Assembly: GCA_016182605.1 (NCBI GenBank)
Contig: JACPGE010000069.1
Span: 124,001 to 188,000, forward strand
DNA from: Candidatus Hydrogenedentota bacterium
GTDB lineage: Bacteria > Hydrogenedentota > Hydrogenedentia > Hydrogenedentales > JAEUWI01
Length of the DNA: 64,000 bases
Direction of reading: 5' to 3'
In this document: in pieces, positions 28,650-37,990 of the stretch
How the letters are laid out: the number at the start of each line of letters is the position of its first letter
Position numbering within the stretch: position 1 is the stretch's first letter
The notes under the pieces: model-generated
What the model saw: the letters and a program-made list of their open reading frames with translations, nothing else
Database searches by the model: none
Told to the model about the DNA's origin: nothing
Translations under genes and position numbers: made by a program

Positions 28650-29554
28650 GATTCATCCTCCTTGCCCACGGGGGGAAGATACTTGCGCAACAGCGCCTCT
28701 GCCGTAAAGAGCATCGCAAACGCCACCGCAAATATGCCTATCCCCGAGATGTCGTGCAGCGTGCCCACCGCATACTCCGAGCCGAAGTGGTAGCCAACGA
28801 CACACAAAAACATGATCCGGATAATATTCGAAACGATCGCGATCGGCCCCGAAATCAGCAAAATGATAATCTTCGCGGAAAGACGCGTCTTGCTGATGTA
28901 CGCCATCAGCGTTCCAAAGGCAAGAAGCGCTATCAGGGAACGCAGGCCGCCGCACACCTCGCCCACCAGCACCTTGTCATTGCCAAAATGAACAAACGAT
29001 CCGTCCCGGATCATCGGATAGGTCAAAAGCTGCGCAAGTTGCACCGCCCCCTCCGTGGCCAGCAGTTTTATGTTCAGCACAATCGCCTGTGTGGCCGACG
29101 GCGGCAAGGGAATCATGAACAGCAGAAAGAAAATCGGAAACCAAAGCGTGCGCAGATAATCGCGCCCCAGAAAGGCCAGTACCAGTCCGGCAATCATTGG
29201 AACCATCGACAATTGGATGAAGATCCCAAAGCCCAGAAAATTCGAGATCAGCAGTCCAATACCCGACACGGCAATGAGTACGAGTCCAAGCACGCTCGGC
29301 CGGCGCTCCAGTTGGGCCAGCTCCCCGCGTGAACGCCAGACAAAGAAGAACGAAATGATGGGAATCAAGAACCCGTGCGAATAGTACGAGTCGGTCATGT
29401 TCCAATTGTAAAGCATCTCGCCCGACTCACGGCCGTAAATGACGGCAAAACAAACCAAACACATGATCCACAAGGCGTGAAATGCAATGCCCGGCCGTCT
29501 CGGCGTCTCCACGCCGCCATGCGCCACGGCCCGGTCTGCGTGCGATACACTCAC
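28646..29554 (-). CDS. Exosortase (membrane transpeptidase-like sorting enzyme)
   Basis: A 302-aa polytopic membrane protein with about eight helices. The catalytic residues are visible: Cys in VGEVCGGLRSLIALLAFG around residue 197, Arg in SNIIRIMFLC around residue 237, and His in LHDISGIGIF around residue 264. Exosortases cleave PEP-CTERM signals and probably transfer the protein to an anchor. The start is a GTG at 29554 overlapping the previous stop (GTGA), with GGAGAG six bases upstream; the longer frame is inside the TPR gene. A plausible substrate is encoded at 40607-41473. Confidence 0.93.
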   Translation of the reverse strand: MSVSHADRAVAHGGVETPRRPGIAFHALWIMCLVCFAVIYGRESGEMLYNWNMTDSYYSHGFLIPIISFFFVWRSRGELAQLERRPSVLGLVLIAVSGIGLLISNFLGFGIFIQLSMVPMIAGLVLAFLGRDYLRTLWFPIFFLLFMIPLPPSATQAIVLNIKLLATEGAVQLAQLLTYPMIRDGSFVHFGNDKVLVGEVCGGLRSLIALLAFGTLMAYISKTRLSAKIIILLISGPIAIVSNIIRIMFLCVVGYHFGSEYAVGTLHDISGIGIFAVAFAMLFTAEALLRKYLPPVGKEDES

Positions 29555-32500
29555 GGGTTGCTCTCCTGCTGCTCTTGCAGTTGGGGTTCCAACTGCTGCA
29601 ACCGCGAAGCGGTCGCAGTGTCGTTGGCGGCCAGTTTGCGCCGGGCAGAATCGAAATACTGCCGCGCCAGTTCCATATTGCCCAGCGCCAGGTGGCATTC
29701 CGCTGTGGCCGCATCGATAGAGGCCGTCGTAAGCGGAATTGAATTCGATATGAACCCAAAGTCATCCAGCGCTTCCTGATACCGCTTTGCCGTCAAAAGC
29801 AGGTACCCGCGAAGCGTGCGGTACTCCACCTTCGGATCCAGCGTGACCGCCGATTCCACAGCCGCCAGTGCATCCGCCTCTTTCCCGGGCGTTTGCGAAA
29901 GCATGTACGCCTTGCGGTAAAGAATGTCCGCACTCGCCGGCTCCACCGCAAGAAAGCGGTCGCACAGGCCAATGACCGCGCCAACATTGCGGTTCATCGA
30001 CTGCACCTCTATCAATCCGCGAAGCGCGGGCAGGTAATCCGGCAGCAAAAACAGCGCACGGGTAAAGGCGCTCGAAGCTTCGCCCACACCCGCTGCCGTG
30101 CGCTGGCTCAGGCTCAACTGCCCCACGAGCGTCCATGCCTCAAAATTGTCCTGCGCGCGCTCCGCAAATGACTTGGCAAGCGCAAGAGCTTCATCGGGCC
30201 GCCCCTGCACTATCTTCAGACGCGCCAGATTTTGCAGAGCGGTGTAGTTGTCCGGCGCCGCATCATAGGCCTGTTGTGCGTCCGCCGCGGCCTGTGTCAC
30301 GTCTTCACTTCGGCTCAGCAGAAGACCGCGCAACTCCGCAAGCCGCAAAGACGCCTCTGGATCGCCGCCGGACAGGCCGGCCAAACGGTTGTAGAAAACC
30401 TGACCGCGGCTCAGTTGCCGCGTGCTGGCATACGCACGCGTAATCAACTCCAGGGCGACCGGATCGTCAGGGTAATCCCGCAACACCGATTCACACAGGG
30501 CGATCACCTCGTTAAACCGGTTCAGCCGGTTCAACACGTCTGCCTTGGCCAGTTTCGCGCGCAACATGTCTGGGTCCGCCGCGATGGTCCGATCGGCATA
30601 CTCAAGCGAGGAATTGTATTGGCCTTTGCGCGAATAGATTTCGGCCATTAGCATAAGTGCGACCGGGTTCTCCGGATCGGTGGCCAACACGTTTGTTCCC
30701 ACTGCCAGCGCCTCATCCAGATGCGCAATCCCCTGGTCGACCAGCGCACGCGCTTCATGAATCTTCAGCCCCCCGTATTCGGGTGCGATCTGCCGGATCT
30801 CTGCAATCAGCGCGTCCCCCCGTGCCCGATCCTGAGCCTCGCCAGGCCGTGCTACCGCCCGGGCAATGTCCAGCTTCTGATCCAAAAGCGTATGCTGCCA
30901 TTCGCTGTCCGCGGACGCCGCCGCAAGCGCCGCATCGATCTGCCGGAGCGCGGCATCCGTGTCGCCGTGTTGCCGCGCAAGCCGGATCAGCTCTAGTTCA
31001 AGGGCCTGTTTCCCTTCATCGTCCGTCTGCGCCGCAAGTTCCCCCTGCAGGATCGCTTGCGCCTTGTCCAGCTTGCCCTGGCCCGCCATAAAGCCGGCCC
31101 AGCGCACCGCGTCCTCCCGCGTAAATTCCGGCCGCGCCCGATCCTCGGCATAATACCCCATGGCCGCCTCGGCATCTTCGCGCATCAGCGCAAGCGCCGC
31201 CTGCTGCCGCGCAAAGGTCACACTGGGAATGCCATTTTCCACTGCCTTGGCGATCAGGCCCAGCGCGCGCTCCGCGTCCTGGCGCGCCAGCAGCCGGTCG
31301 AGCAAGGTGGCGTACGGGTAAACACTGTCGGGCGCATCCGCGATGGCCCGCTCAAGCAGTTGCTCTGCAAGAAGCCCCTCCTCGGAATCCGCCGCCAGGC
31401 CGCTTTGGGAAAGCAGGCTGCGCGCCGTCAGTATCAGCGATTCCTGGCTCGGCCGCTCCGCATTCTCAAGCACGGCCCGCGCGCTTAGCATCAGATCCGA
31501 AGCGCTCTTCACCACGCCAAATGAATTGTCATAAAGGAGCTTCGCTTTCACGTCGTCTGGACGATTGCGCAAATAGCGCTCCAATGCCAGTTTGGCCTCC
31601 TCCCGCTTCTCCAGGCGCAACATGGCGACCGCCTGATAAAACTGCGCACGGGTAAAATCCGGGCTGCTTTCCACCACCGTCGTAAGCTTTGCCAACGCCG
31701 GTTCATTCTCCTCCGCCACCATCAGGTGCCGGGCGTCAAGATACTCCAGGATCAACTGGTGCTCCGGATAGGCGCCCTTGTACTCCTCCACCAGCTTGGC
31801 AAGATCCTCCACCCGCTCCTGAAGCAGATACAACTCCGACAAACTCAGGTAGATCTGAGGTGAATTCAGCCGCGTTGTGCGATCCATCGTCTCAAGCAAC
31901 GCAATCGCGTCGTCTACCCGCCCCAGACGCTCATAGGCAAAGGCAAGATTCAGATACGCCTGCGCATTCGACGGGGCGGACGCTATGGCCTTCTCCGCAT
32001 ACGAACCCGTGCCGCTGTAATCGCCCCGCTCCGTGGCAAGACGGCTCGCTATCAAGAGCAGTTCCGCGTTCTCTGGCGCAAGCGCAAGCGCCTTCTGCAC
32101 AAACCGATCGGCTTCCGCATATTCCTTCAACTCCATCGAAAAGCGCGCCGCCTGCTCCAGCATCGCCGGGTCGTCCGCATATCGCGCCAAGCCGTCCGCT
32201 ACCAATTTGCGCGCATCCGTCTCTTGCCCCGCATGGTGCAGCCAATATGCGAGCCGGCCGTATTCATCCCCCGGCGCCGTCTTCAACGGAAGCAGTTTCT
32301 CGAAAAGTTCCCGCGCCTCACTTCCCCGGCCAAGCCGATCCAGCGCCTTCGCCCGGTAATACATGATCTCTGTTTCATCCGGGAAGTAGCTTTGCAGGTA
32401 GCTTGCAGCATACTCCAATTCCACGAAAAGGCCATGCTGCTCGTCGAAATGCAATACCCGGCGGACCTTCTCCATGTCATACGGGGGCAGGCTGGCCACC

Positions 32501-32796
32501 TTGAACATCGCCTTGCCCGCGTCAGTCAATGTCTTGGGCCGGTTCAGGGGAAGCTTGAGACATGCATCAATATACTTCTCCAGCACCGCCACATCCTTCT
32601 CATTGCTGATGAGGTACCAGGCAAACTGACGCTTCGCCGCAAGCCATTCCCCCCTGTCAAAAGAGGCCTGCCCGCTCGCCAAAAACTGCCGGCTCCGGTA
32701 CTGCGGCCAATACCGAAAGGCGCCCAGTGCGGAGACGCCCAGCAGAATGACCAGCAACAGAAACACGGCAACCGCTATGAATGCTTTTCGCGACAT
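29551..32796 (-). CDS. Giant membrane-anchored TPR protein of the exosortase locus
   Basis: A 1081-aa protein with a single N-terminal transmembrane helix (about residues 5-28) and otherwise almost entirely TPR-like helical hairpins, such as GQASFDRGEWLAAKRQF, ALDRLGRGSEARELFEKLL, AYLNLAFAYERLGRVDDAI and AEIYSRKGQYNSSLEYADR. It is probably periplasmic and acts as a protein-protein scaffold. The stop overlaps the exosortase start by four bases. It is a second, non-lipidated TPR giant in the same operon as the 967-aa lipoprotein. Specific partner unknown. Confidence 0.8.
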   Translation of the reverse strand: MSRKAFIAVAVFLLLVILLGVSALGAFRYWPQYRSRQFLASGQASFDRGEWLAAKRQFAWYLISNEKDVAVLEKYIDACLKLPLNRPKTLTDAGKAMFKVASLPPYDMEKVRRVLHFDEQHGLFVELEYAASYLQSYFPDETEIMYYRAKALDRLGRGSEARELFEKLLPLKTAPGDEYGRLAYWLHHAGQETDARKLVADGLARYADDPAMLEQAARFSMELKEYAEADRFVQKALALAPENAELLLIASRLATERGDYSGTGSYAEKAIASAPSNAQAYLNLAFAYERLGRVDDAIALLETMDRTTRLNSPQIYLSLSELYLLQERVEDLAKLVEEYKGAYPEHQLILEYLDARHLMVAEENEPALAKLTTVVESSPDFTRAQFYQAVAMLRLEKREEAKLALERYLRNRPDDVKAKLLYDNSFGVVKSASDLMLSARAVLENAERPSQESLILTARSLLSQSGLAADSEEGLLAEQLLERAIADAPDSVYPYATLLDRLLARQDAERALGLIAKAVENGIPSVTFARQQAALALMREDAEAAMGYYAEDRARPEFTREDAVRWAGFMAGQGKLDKAQAILQGELAAQTDDEGKQALELELIRLARQHGDTDAALRQIDAALAAASADSEWQHTLLDQKLDIARAVARPGEAQDRARGDALIAEIRQIAPEYGGLKIHEARALVDQGIAHLDEALAVGTNVLATDPENPVALMLMAEIYSRKGQYNSSLEYADRTIAADPDMLRAKLAKADVLNRLNRFNEVIALCESVLRDYPDDPVALELITRAYASTRQLSRGQVFYNRLAGLSGGDPEASLRLAELRGLLLSRSEDVTQAAADAQQAYDAAPDNYTALQNLARLKIVQGRPDEALALAKSFAERAQDNFEAWTLVGQLSLSQRTAAGVGEASSAFTRALFLLPDYLPALRGLIEVQSMNRNVGAVIGLCDRFLAVEPASADILYRKAYMLSQTPGKEADALAAVESAVTLDPKVEYRTLRGYLLLTAKRYQEALDDFGFISNSIPLTTASIDAATAECHLALGNMELARQYFDSARRKLAANDTATASRLQQLEPQLQEQQESNP

Positions 32797-33122
32797 GTTT
32801 TATTGAGCCCTACTTCTCTTGTACGTACGTCAACACCTGCCGCGAACGGGATTGGCGGCGCAACCGCGGAACCAGACGCCGCCCCTGGGAGTGCTGCGCG
32901 TGCCTTTCGTCCGGACACCCTCAGTGAATTCCCGCTCCGGCCGAAACCAAGGCACTGCCGTGCCTCTTCCATCCCGAAGGACCAGACACGGAGCGACGGA
33001 AGCCGTGTTGACAAGGCGCCAGCATGCCGCCGCCCCCGATGTCCCCACACCGGAACGCAGTTCTAACCTGTTCATACCCGGATAAGTGTATCCTATTTCA
33101 ATGCGGCAATGCGCGGCACACT
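32797..33122. other. 326-bp gap inside the exosortase cluster, possible promoter region
   Basis: No convincing gene. On the minus strand a weak sigma-54-like element, TGG-N9 then TTGC with correct GG-GC spacing, lies at about 32860-32874, some 65-80 bases before the TPR gene start. The -24 half matches only at TGG, so it is a weak candidate. The gap may separate the export genes from the sortase genes transcriptionally. Confidence 0.25.
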
Positions 33123-35489
33123 TCACCGTCTTGGCGTGCCCTCTTCGTCCTCGAAGGACAGCAAAACCACCTCCGAGGCAGGCCGATCCACAACCTCCGG
33201 CGCCTCGTCCAATACGCGAATCTCCGGCACATCGTCATCGAAACCCGATACCGCCCCAGGATAGGCCTGCTGCGGGCCCCGCTCCATGTAGGCATAGTAA
33301 AGCTGCTGGTTGTTCTTCATGTAGCCGCCGCGCATGCTGCGCACCCCATTGAGCGCCACACCCAAGATCCGGCCGCCAAGCTGCTCGATGTCCCGGATGC
33401 ACCGCGTTATCATGCCCGCACTGGACTTCTTCACCCCCACCACAAGCGCGACAAAGTCCACGTTGGGCGCCAGCATCTTCGCGTCCGCCATCAACAGCAT
33501 CGGTGGCGAATCGATAATCGTATGATCAAAATGATCGTCCGCCCACTCCAGAAAATCCTCCATCTCCCGCGATCCCAGGCGGCCCGCCAGATCGATGCCG
33601 CTCAGGCCCGGCCCGATGATCCCCAGGTTCTCAAAGGCCGTCCGGCGGATGAAATCCTCGGGCGCCCCCTCGCCGTTGAGCAGTTCCACCAGTCCCGCCG
33701 CCGGTTTCAGATTGAAGCGGGGCTCCACACTCGGCCGCTGAGAACTCAAGTCCACCAGCAGCACCCGCCGGTTCGCCTGCTCCAGCGCCACCGCAAGATT
33801 GCACGCAAACGTCGTCTTGCCATCGCCCAAGGTCGGGCTCGCGACCAGCAGCGACCGCACCTCCCCCGCATTGTCCACCGGATAGAGCATGCGCGCCATG
33901 ACCCGGCGGAATTCATCCGCCGCAAGCGAATTGGGAAAATCCGCCGTAACCAGTGGCAGCTCATCCTTGCTGTTGAGCTTCTTGTCTTCCGACGCATGCG
34001 GAATGCATGCAATCACCTGGTGGCTCGTCACCAGGCTCAGATCCTGCGGCGTCCGTATGTTGCGATCCAGCAGCTCTATAAGCACGCCAATCGCAACCCC
34101 AATACCCAGGGAAACCGCCACCGCGGCCACTGCAAGCAACAAGCGCTGCTTCACATCCGGATTCGGCGGCACCATCGGCGTCGCTTGAACGGTCACCCGC
34201 GCGGGGGCATTCTCCTCCAATTGCAGATCCGTAATCTGGCGCCGCAACTCGCTCAGCGTATCCCGCGTCTCCAGCTCTTTCGTCCGAAGCTTCTCAAGCT
34301 GCGCAAGCTTCTGCGCATTCTCCTGCGCACGCGCCATGTACTGCGCCTGGTAGTCGTCCAGAAGCTTCTGAAACTTCGCCATCCGCGTTTCGGCCTCTTC
34401 TTTTCGGCCCTCCGCGTCCTGCAGCCGCTCTTCCAGACCCGTGCGCACCGAAGAAAGCACCTCCTGGCGCACCTGCTGCTCCACACGCGCAACCTCGCCA
34501 CGCAAGCTCTTGAGCTTCTTGCCTTCCGCATTGACCTGCGGGCTGCCCTCGCGCTGGCCCTGCTGGATCTGGGCAAAACGCGATTCCGCCGCCACAAGAC
34601 TCTGCCGGATACCGCTTACCCGGCTATCCGAGTTCAACTGGGTTTCCACATTGAAGTCAAACACACGCTGCGAAGGCGATTGAGCAACCTGCTCCTGAAG
34701 CGCGCTCAACTGGGCCGTCTTCTCCGACAGATCGCCGATCTCGCTCTCTACCCGGGAAAGCTCCTCCTGCGCCGTAATCAACGCCTTCTGATACTCCTTG
34801 TCCTCCTCCGTGTCCCGCGGGCCGCTGTCCGGATTGCCCCCCATGTCCGCTTCCAGTTCCGCAACGTTCGCGGCCGTCTCATTCAACAGCGACTCCAGCT
34901 TGTCCCGCTCCTTCGTAAGCGCGCTGACCCGCTGAAAATTGGCCATCGAATCCTGGCCCGACGAATACTCCATATATTGATTGATCGTCGATTCCAGTAT
35001 CAGCAGCGCTTCATTGCGGCCCTTCAGCGAACACATCACCTGAACCACTTCGCTCTTCCCCTGCGAAACCACGGAAAGGCAGCCCCGCAAGAACGCCAGC
35101 TTGTCCACCGCCTTCGCCACCTCCGGTATCTCCCGGACCTTCGCGTCTTCCGCAACACGCTGCAGGATCGTGTTGCCCCTGATCGTGTTGATCTCCGTCG
35201 CAACATACTTGTCGTAGTTCACGCTGCGCGCCGAGTTGCTGTTGCTGGTGTCCAAAATCCGCGGCTGCACATAGCTGTACCGGAGTTGCGCCACCGCCGT
35301 GTACTTGACCGGACTCAGGATCCACGCCGCTATCGAAAGCGGTATCGCGAGGCCGATCCCAACCAGGATCATGATCGGCAGCCGCATCGTGATCAGCCGC
35401 TTGAGGTTAAAACTCGGGCCCCGGGGCGCTTTGGACACGCCCGAGTCCTGCTGGAAATCATCCACGACCGTCGAAAAATCCTTAGACAT
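33123..35489 (-). CDS. Polysaccharide co-polymerase fused to BY-kinase (Wzz/Wzc-like)
   Basis: A 788-aa protein. An N-terminal cytoplasmic tail and first helix (about 37-58) are followed by a Wzz-like and coiled-coil periplasmic region (about 60-460), a second helix (about 468-490), and a bacterial tyrosine-kinase-like ATPase domain (about 530-740). Walker A is SPTLGDGKTTFACNLA and Walker B FDHTIIDSPPML. The Walker A' element reads LLVDLSSQRPS, so the second Asp of the usual DxDxR pattern is Ser. The C-terminus has only a loose tyrosine cluster (YMKNNQQLYYAY). It controls polysaccharide export with the Wza-like gene just upstream. Kinase activity is therefore uncertain. Confidence 0.9.
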   Translation of the reverse strand: MSKDFSTVVDDFQQDSGVSKAPRGPSFNLKRLITMRLPIMILVGIGLAIPLSIAAWILSPVKYTAVAQLRYSYVQPRILDTSNSNSARSVNYDKYVATEINTIRGNTILQRVAEDAKVREIPEVAKAVDKLAFLRGCLSVVSQGKSEVVQVMCSLKGRNEALLILESTINQYMEYSSGQDSMANFQRVSALTKERDKLESLLNETAANVAELEADMGGNPDSGPRDTEEDKEYQKALITAQEELSRVESEIGDLSEKTAQLSALQEQVAQSPSQRVFDFNVETQLNSDSRVSGIRQSLVAAESRFAQIQQGQREGSPQVNAEGKKLKSLRGEVARVEQQVRQEVLSSVRTGLEERLQDAEGRKEEAETRMAKFQKLLDDYQAQYMARAQENAQKLAQLEKLRTKELETRDTLSELRRQITDLQLEENAPARVTVQATPMVPPNPDVKQRLLLAVAAVAVSLGIGVAIGVLIELLDRNIRTPQDLSLVTSHQVIACIPHASEDKKLNSKDELPLVTADFPNSLAADEFRRVMARMLYPVDNAGEVRSLLVASPTLGDGKTTFACNLAVALEQANRRVLLVDLSSQRPSVEPRFNLKPAAGLVELLNGEGAPEDFIRRTAFENLGIIGPGLSGIDLAGRLGSREMEDFLEWADDHFDHTIIDSPPMLLMADAKMLAPNVDFVALVVGVKKSSAGMITRCIRDIEQLGGRILGVALNGVRSMRGGYMKNNQQLYYAYMERGPQQAYPGAVSGFDDDVPEIRVLDEAPEVVDRPASEVVLLSFEDEEGTPRR

Positions 35490-35510
35490 ACACGCTACCT
35501 TGTTTCCGGA

Positions 35511-35520
35511 GGGGGGGGGG
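35511..35520. repeat. Ten-base G/C homopolymer between the export genes
   Basis: Ten consecutive G on the plus strand (C on the coding strand) sit directly after the Wza-like stop codon and about 20 bases before the BY-kinase start. Such tracts slip during replication and also during sequencing. Length change would alter spacing upstream of the kinase ribosome-binding site, not a reading frame. Confidence 0.9.
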
Positions 35521-36780
35521 TTAGAGTTCGTCGGCCAGTGAACCCAGATCCTGGAACACGTCCAATATGTTCAACTGGTTCTGAAGTTTGATTTCGTCGC
35601 CATCTTCGTACAGCCGGTTCGTCCGCTCATCCACGTAGTACGCGTCCCACGCCTGGGTGTACAGCCCGAGCGCCTGCTGGCCCACAGACAAAATCGGCGA
35701 AATCACCCCCGTGCCGCGCTGAATGAATTCTTGCAGCGTCACCAAACGCTTTCTCGGCACATAGATCACATCCCCAGGCTTGAGCAGCACATCGCCACCA
35801 TTCTTCAGGATATGCTTCGCGTTCACCAGCAGCACCTCCGTCTCGTCTTTCCCCTTTTCGCGCATCAGAATCACCTGGCTCAACCGGCCGCTGGTCTCCA
35901 GAAAGCCGCCCGCATTCGCCAGCATCTGCAACAACGTCGCGTTCTCGCTCAACGCATATACGTTCGGCGTCCGCACCTCCCCAAGCACATACACCAGGTT
36001 GACCCCCTGCGGTATGTATATCGTGTCGCCCGGGAACACCGGCGCGTCGGAATCATGCGCGCCAGACTGCTGAAGTTCCTTCAAATCATATTCCGCAACC
36101 TGCCGCTCGCCCTCCACATGGCGTATTACGAACGCCTTCACCAACTGGCCCTGGCCACTGATAAAACTGTCTCCGGCGCGCTGGTTGATCCGAAGCCCCC
36201 CCGCCTGCGTGATCCCCGCCAGCAGGGTCAGCGGTTTCGTGTAGGGGTATTCCGCAGGATGGCTCACATCGCCCATCACCGTAAACACCTGGCTGCGCGC
36301 ATCCGTGATCTGCAGGCTTACCTCCGCATCCACATACAGCGCAGAATAGGCCTCGCGCACCAGCGCCGTCGCCTCTTCACGCGTCTTCCCCATCACCTTC
36401 ACGTCGGATATCCACGGCAGCGAGATGTAACCGTCATGACGCACCACCACCTCCGTGTTCAGCGTCTCATCATCGAAACTCCGGAACGAAAGCATGTCGC
36501 CCGATCCGATCCGGTACATGGAAAACAAATCCCCCTGCTTCCATTTCTCGAAATCCACCGGAGACGCAAGCTGCGCTTCCTCCACCTTCGGCAACTCCAC
36601 ATTCTCCCCAACCACCTCCGATTTCGGCACCACGGCCTGATCCTCGATCGCGCTATTGGTGTTTCCGGGAGCCACCGTTACCGCACTCGTCCCAGGCCCC
36701 GTCGTGCTGCACCCCAGCATCGTAAGCATGGCGCCAAGGGTCAACAAGCGGATATCGCGCTTTGCACTATTCCACATCAT
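35521..36780 (-). CDS. Polysaccharide export outer-membrane lipoprotein (Wza-like)
   Basis: A 419-aa lipoprotein: lipobox LTMLGC around residue 22, a linker rich in Val/Glu, the Poly_export domain around residues 85-165 (YRIGSGDMLSF, then VRHDGYISLPWI), and two SLBB domains (VFTVMGDVSHPAEYPY around 180; VYVLGEVRTPNVYAL around 270). It forms the outer-membrane channel for capsule or exopolysaccharide. Two adjacent ATGs at 36780/36777 are preceded by GGGGAG at seven bases; the upstream frame is unlikely. It lies 17 bases after the activator gene and 31 bases before the BY-kinase. Confidence 0.93.
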   Translation of the reverse strand: MMWNSAKRDIRLLTLGAMLTMLGCSTTGPGTSAVTVAPGNTNSAIEDQAVVPKSEVVGENVELPKVEEAQLASPVDFEKWKQGDLFSMYRIGSGDMLSFRSFDDETLNTEVVVRHDGYISLPWISDVKVMGKTREEATALVREAYSALYVDAEVSLQITDARSQVFTVMGDVSHPAEYPYTKPLTLLAGITQAGGLRINQRAGDSFISGQGQLVKAFVIRHVEGERQVAEYDLKELQQSGAHDSDAPVFPGDTIYIPQGVNLVYVLGEVRTPNVYALSENATLLQMLANAGGFLETSGRLSQVILMREKGKDETEVLLVNAKHILKNGGDVLLKPGDVIYVPRKRLVTLQEFIQRGTGVISPILSVGQQALGLYTQAWDAYYVDERTNRLYEDGDEIKLQNQLNILDVFQDLGSLADEL

Positions 36781-36796
36781 GATTCGACTCCCCTTC

Positions 36797-37867
36797 CTAT
36801 TGGGATGAATGGTTCGATTTGCCGATGCCATAAGCATCAATCCGGCGCAACAGCGAACTGTAACTGGTCCCTAACAGTTTCGCCGCCTTCCGCCGGTTCC
36901 ACAACGTGTAGTCCAACGTCTGTTCTATCGCTTCCCGCTCCGCCTTCTCCGCCGCCTGCCGGGCCACTTCCTTCAGGGACATGATCTTCCGTTCGCCCGC
37001 CACGGGGGCATGCGAAGCTTCCAGCTCGGGCGCCAACGGCTGCGGCACGCGCGCAGGCGCGGCATGCAACGGCTTGTCCTCTTCAAGCAACGACTCCTCC
37101 CGGCCCGTCGTGACATACTTCTTCATCCGGCCGCTCAGCTCGCGCACATTCCCCCAAAACGGCTGCTCCCGAAGCAGATGCAGCATCTCCTGAGACAGCG
37201 GCACATAGGGCTTCTTCAGCATCTTCGATATATTGTAGTTGAAATGCTCCGCCAGCAATGGAATGTCGTCCGGGCGCTCCCGCAACGATGGCACCTGGAT
37301 TACCACCTCCCGCAAGCGGTACGAAACATCCTTCCGGAGCCGCCCCTGCTCGACCGCCTTGTCCAATTCAAGATTCGTCGCCGCCACGATCCGCACGTCC
37401 GAATGGATCGGCTCGGTGCCCCCAACGCGGTAAATCGGTTCCCCATCGAGCACCTGAAGCAACTTGCTCTGCACATTCGCCGCCGTCTCACTGATCTCGT
37501 CGAGAAATATCGTGCCCTCGTGCGCCAATTCAAAGCGCCCCGGTTTCGCGGCCTCCGCACCCGTAAACGCCCCCCGTTCATACCCAAACAACTCGCTCTC
37601 CAGAATATCCTCCGGAATGCTCGGGCAATTCACCTTGATGAAGGGCTTCCCATACCGCGGCGACAGCCGGTGCAGCAAGCGGGCCACGATGTCCTTCCCC
37701 GTACCCGTCTCACCCAGAATCAACACGGAAAGATCCACCTGGGCAAGACGCTTTATCAGGGCGCGAACCTCCACAATCCTCGGATCGCGCCCGATAAGTT
37801 TTTCATGCAACGGGGCAAAGACGTCATCGTCTTGAAAGGTGTTGTGAGATGCTTGATCGATAGCCAA
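36797..37867 (-). CDS. Sigma-54-dependent transcription activator without receiver domain (PrsR-related)
   Basis: A 356-aa enhancer-binding protein. Only about 25 residues precede the AAA+ domain: Walker A GETGTGKD around residue 55, the sigma-54-contacting GAFTGA around residue 100, Walker B GTIFLDEI around residue 118 and RLREVVIQVPSLRERPDDI around residue 185. A linker and a Fis-type helix-turn-helix (RRKAAKLLGTSYSSLLRRI) complete it. PEP-CTERM loci often encode a related activator, PrsR, that carries an N-terminal receiver and partners a kinase PrsK. Here both receiver and kinase are missing, so input is unclear. It heads the export operon; nearby -24/-12 elements suggest local targets. 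Confidence 0.92.
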   Translation of the reverse strand: MAIDQASHNTFQDDDVFAPLHEKLIGRDPRIVEVRALIKRLAQVDLSVLILGETGTGKDIVARLLHRLSPRYGKPFIKVNCPSIPEDILESELFGYERGAFTGAEAAKPGRFELAHEGTIFLDEISETAANVQSKLLQVLDGEPIYRVGGTEPIHSDVRIVAATNLELDKAVEQGRLRKDVSYRLREVVIQVPSLRERPDDIPLLAEHFNYNISKMLKKPYVPLSQEMLHLLREQPFWGNVRELSGRMKKYVTTGREESLLEEDKPLHAAPARVPQPLAPELEASHAPVAGERKIMSLKEVARQAAEKAEREAIEQTLDYTLWNRRKAAKLLGTSYSSLLRRIDAYGIGKSNHSSQ

Positions 37868-37944
37868 AGAGGAACCCTCTGTTGCTCAGTCTATTTTGCG
37901 GTATTCACAATCTTGTAAAGACTTCACTGTGCAACCTTGTCAAC

Positions 37945-37961
37945 AGCAATAGCCATACCAC
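37945..37961 (-). promoter_or_regulatory. Candidate sigma-54 promoter for the activator/export operon
   Basis: On the minus strand the sequence reads TGGTAT, five bases, TTGCT, with the -24 GG and -12 GC exactly ten bases apart as sigma-54 requires. The -24 box deviates from TGGCAC at two positions. The start point would be near 37934, about 67 bases before the activator gene. It would imply autoregulation. Confidence 0.45.
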
Positions 37962-37990
37962 TCCGGCTTGGCGCGCACCTCTTGGGCAGG

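Noticed and set aside
33024-35591. 855-codon plus-strand open frame
   Set aside because: Antisense shadow of the Wzz/BY-kinase gene; composition is unlike a real protein.
37968-37987. Possible sigma-54 element TTGGCGCGCACC...TTGG
   Set aside because: The distance between the GG and the second half is 12 instead of 10 bases, and the -12 half lacks GC.
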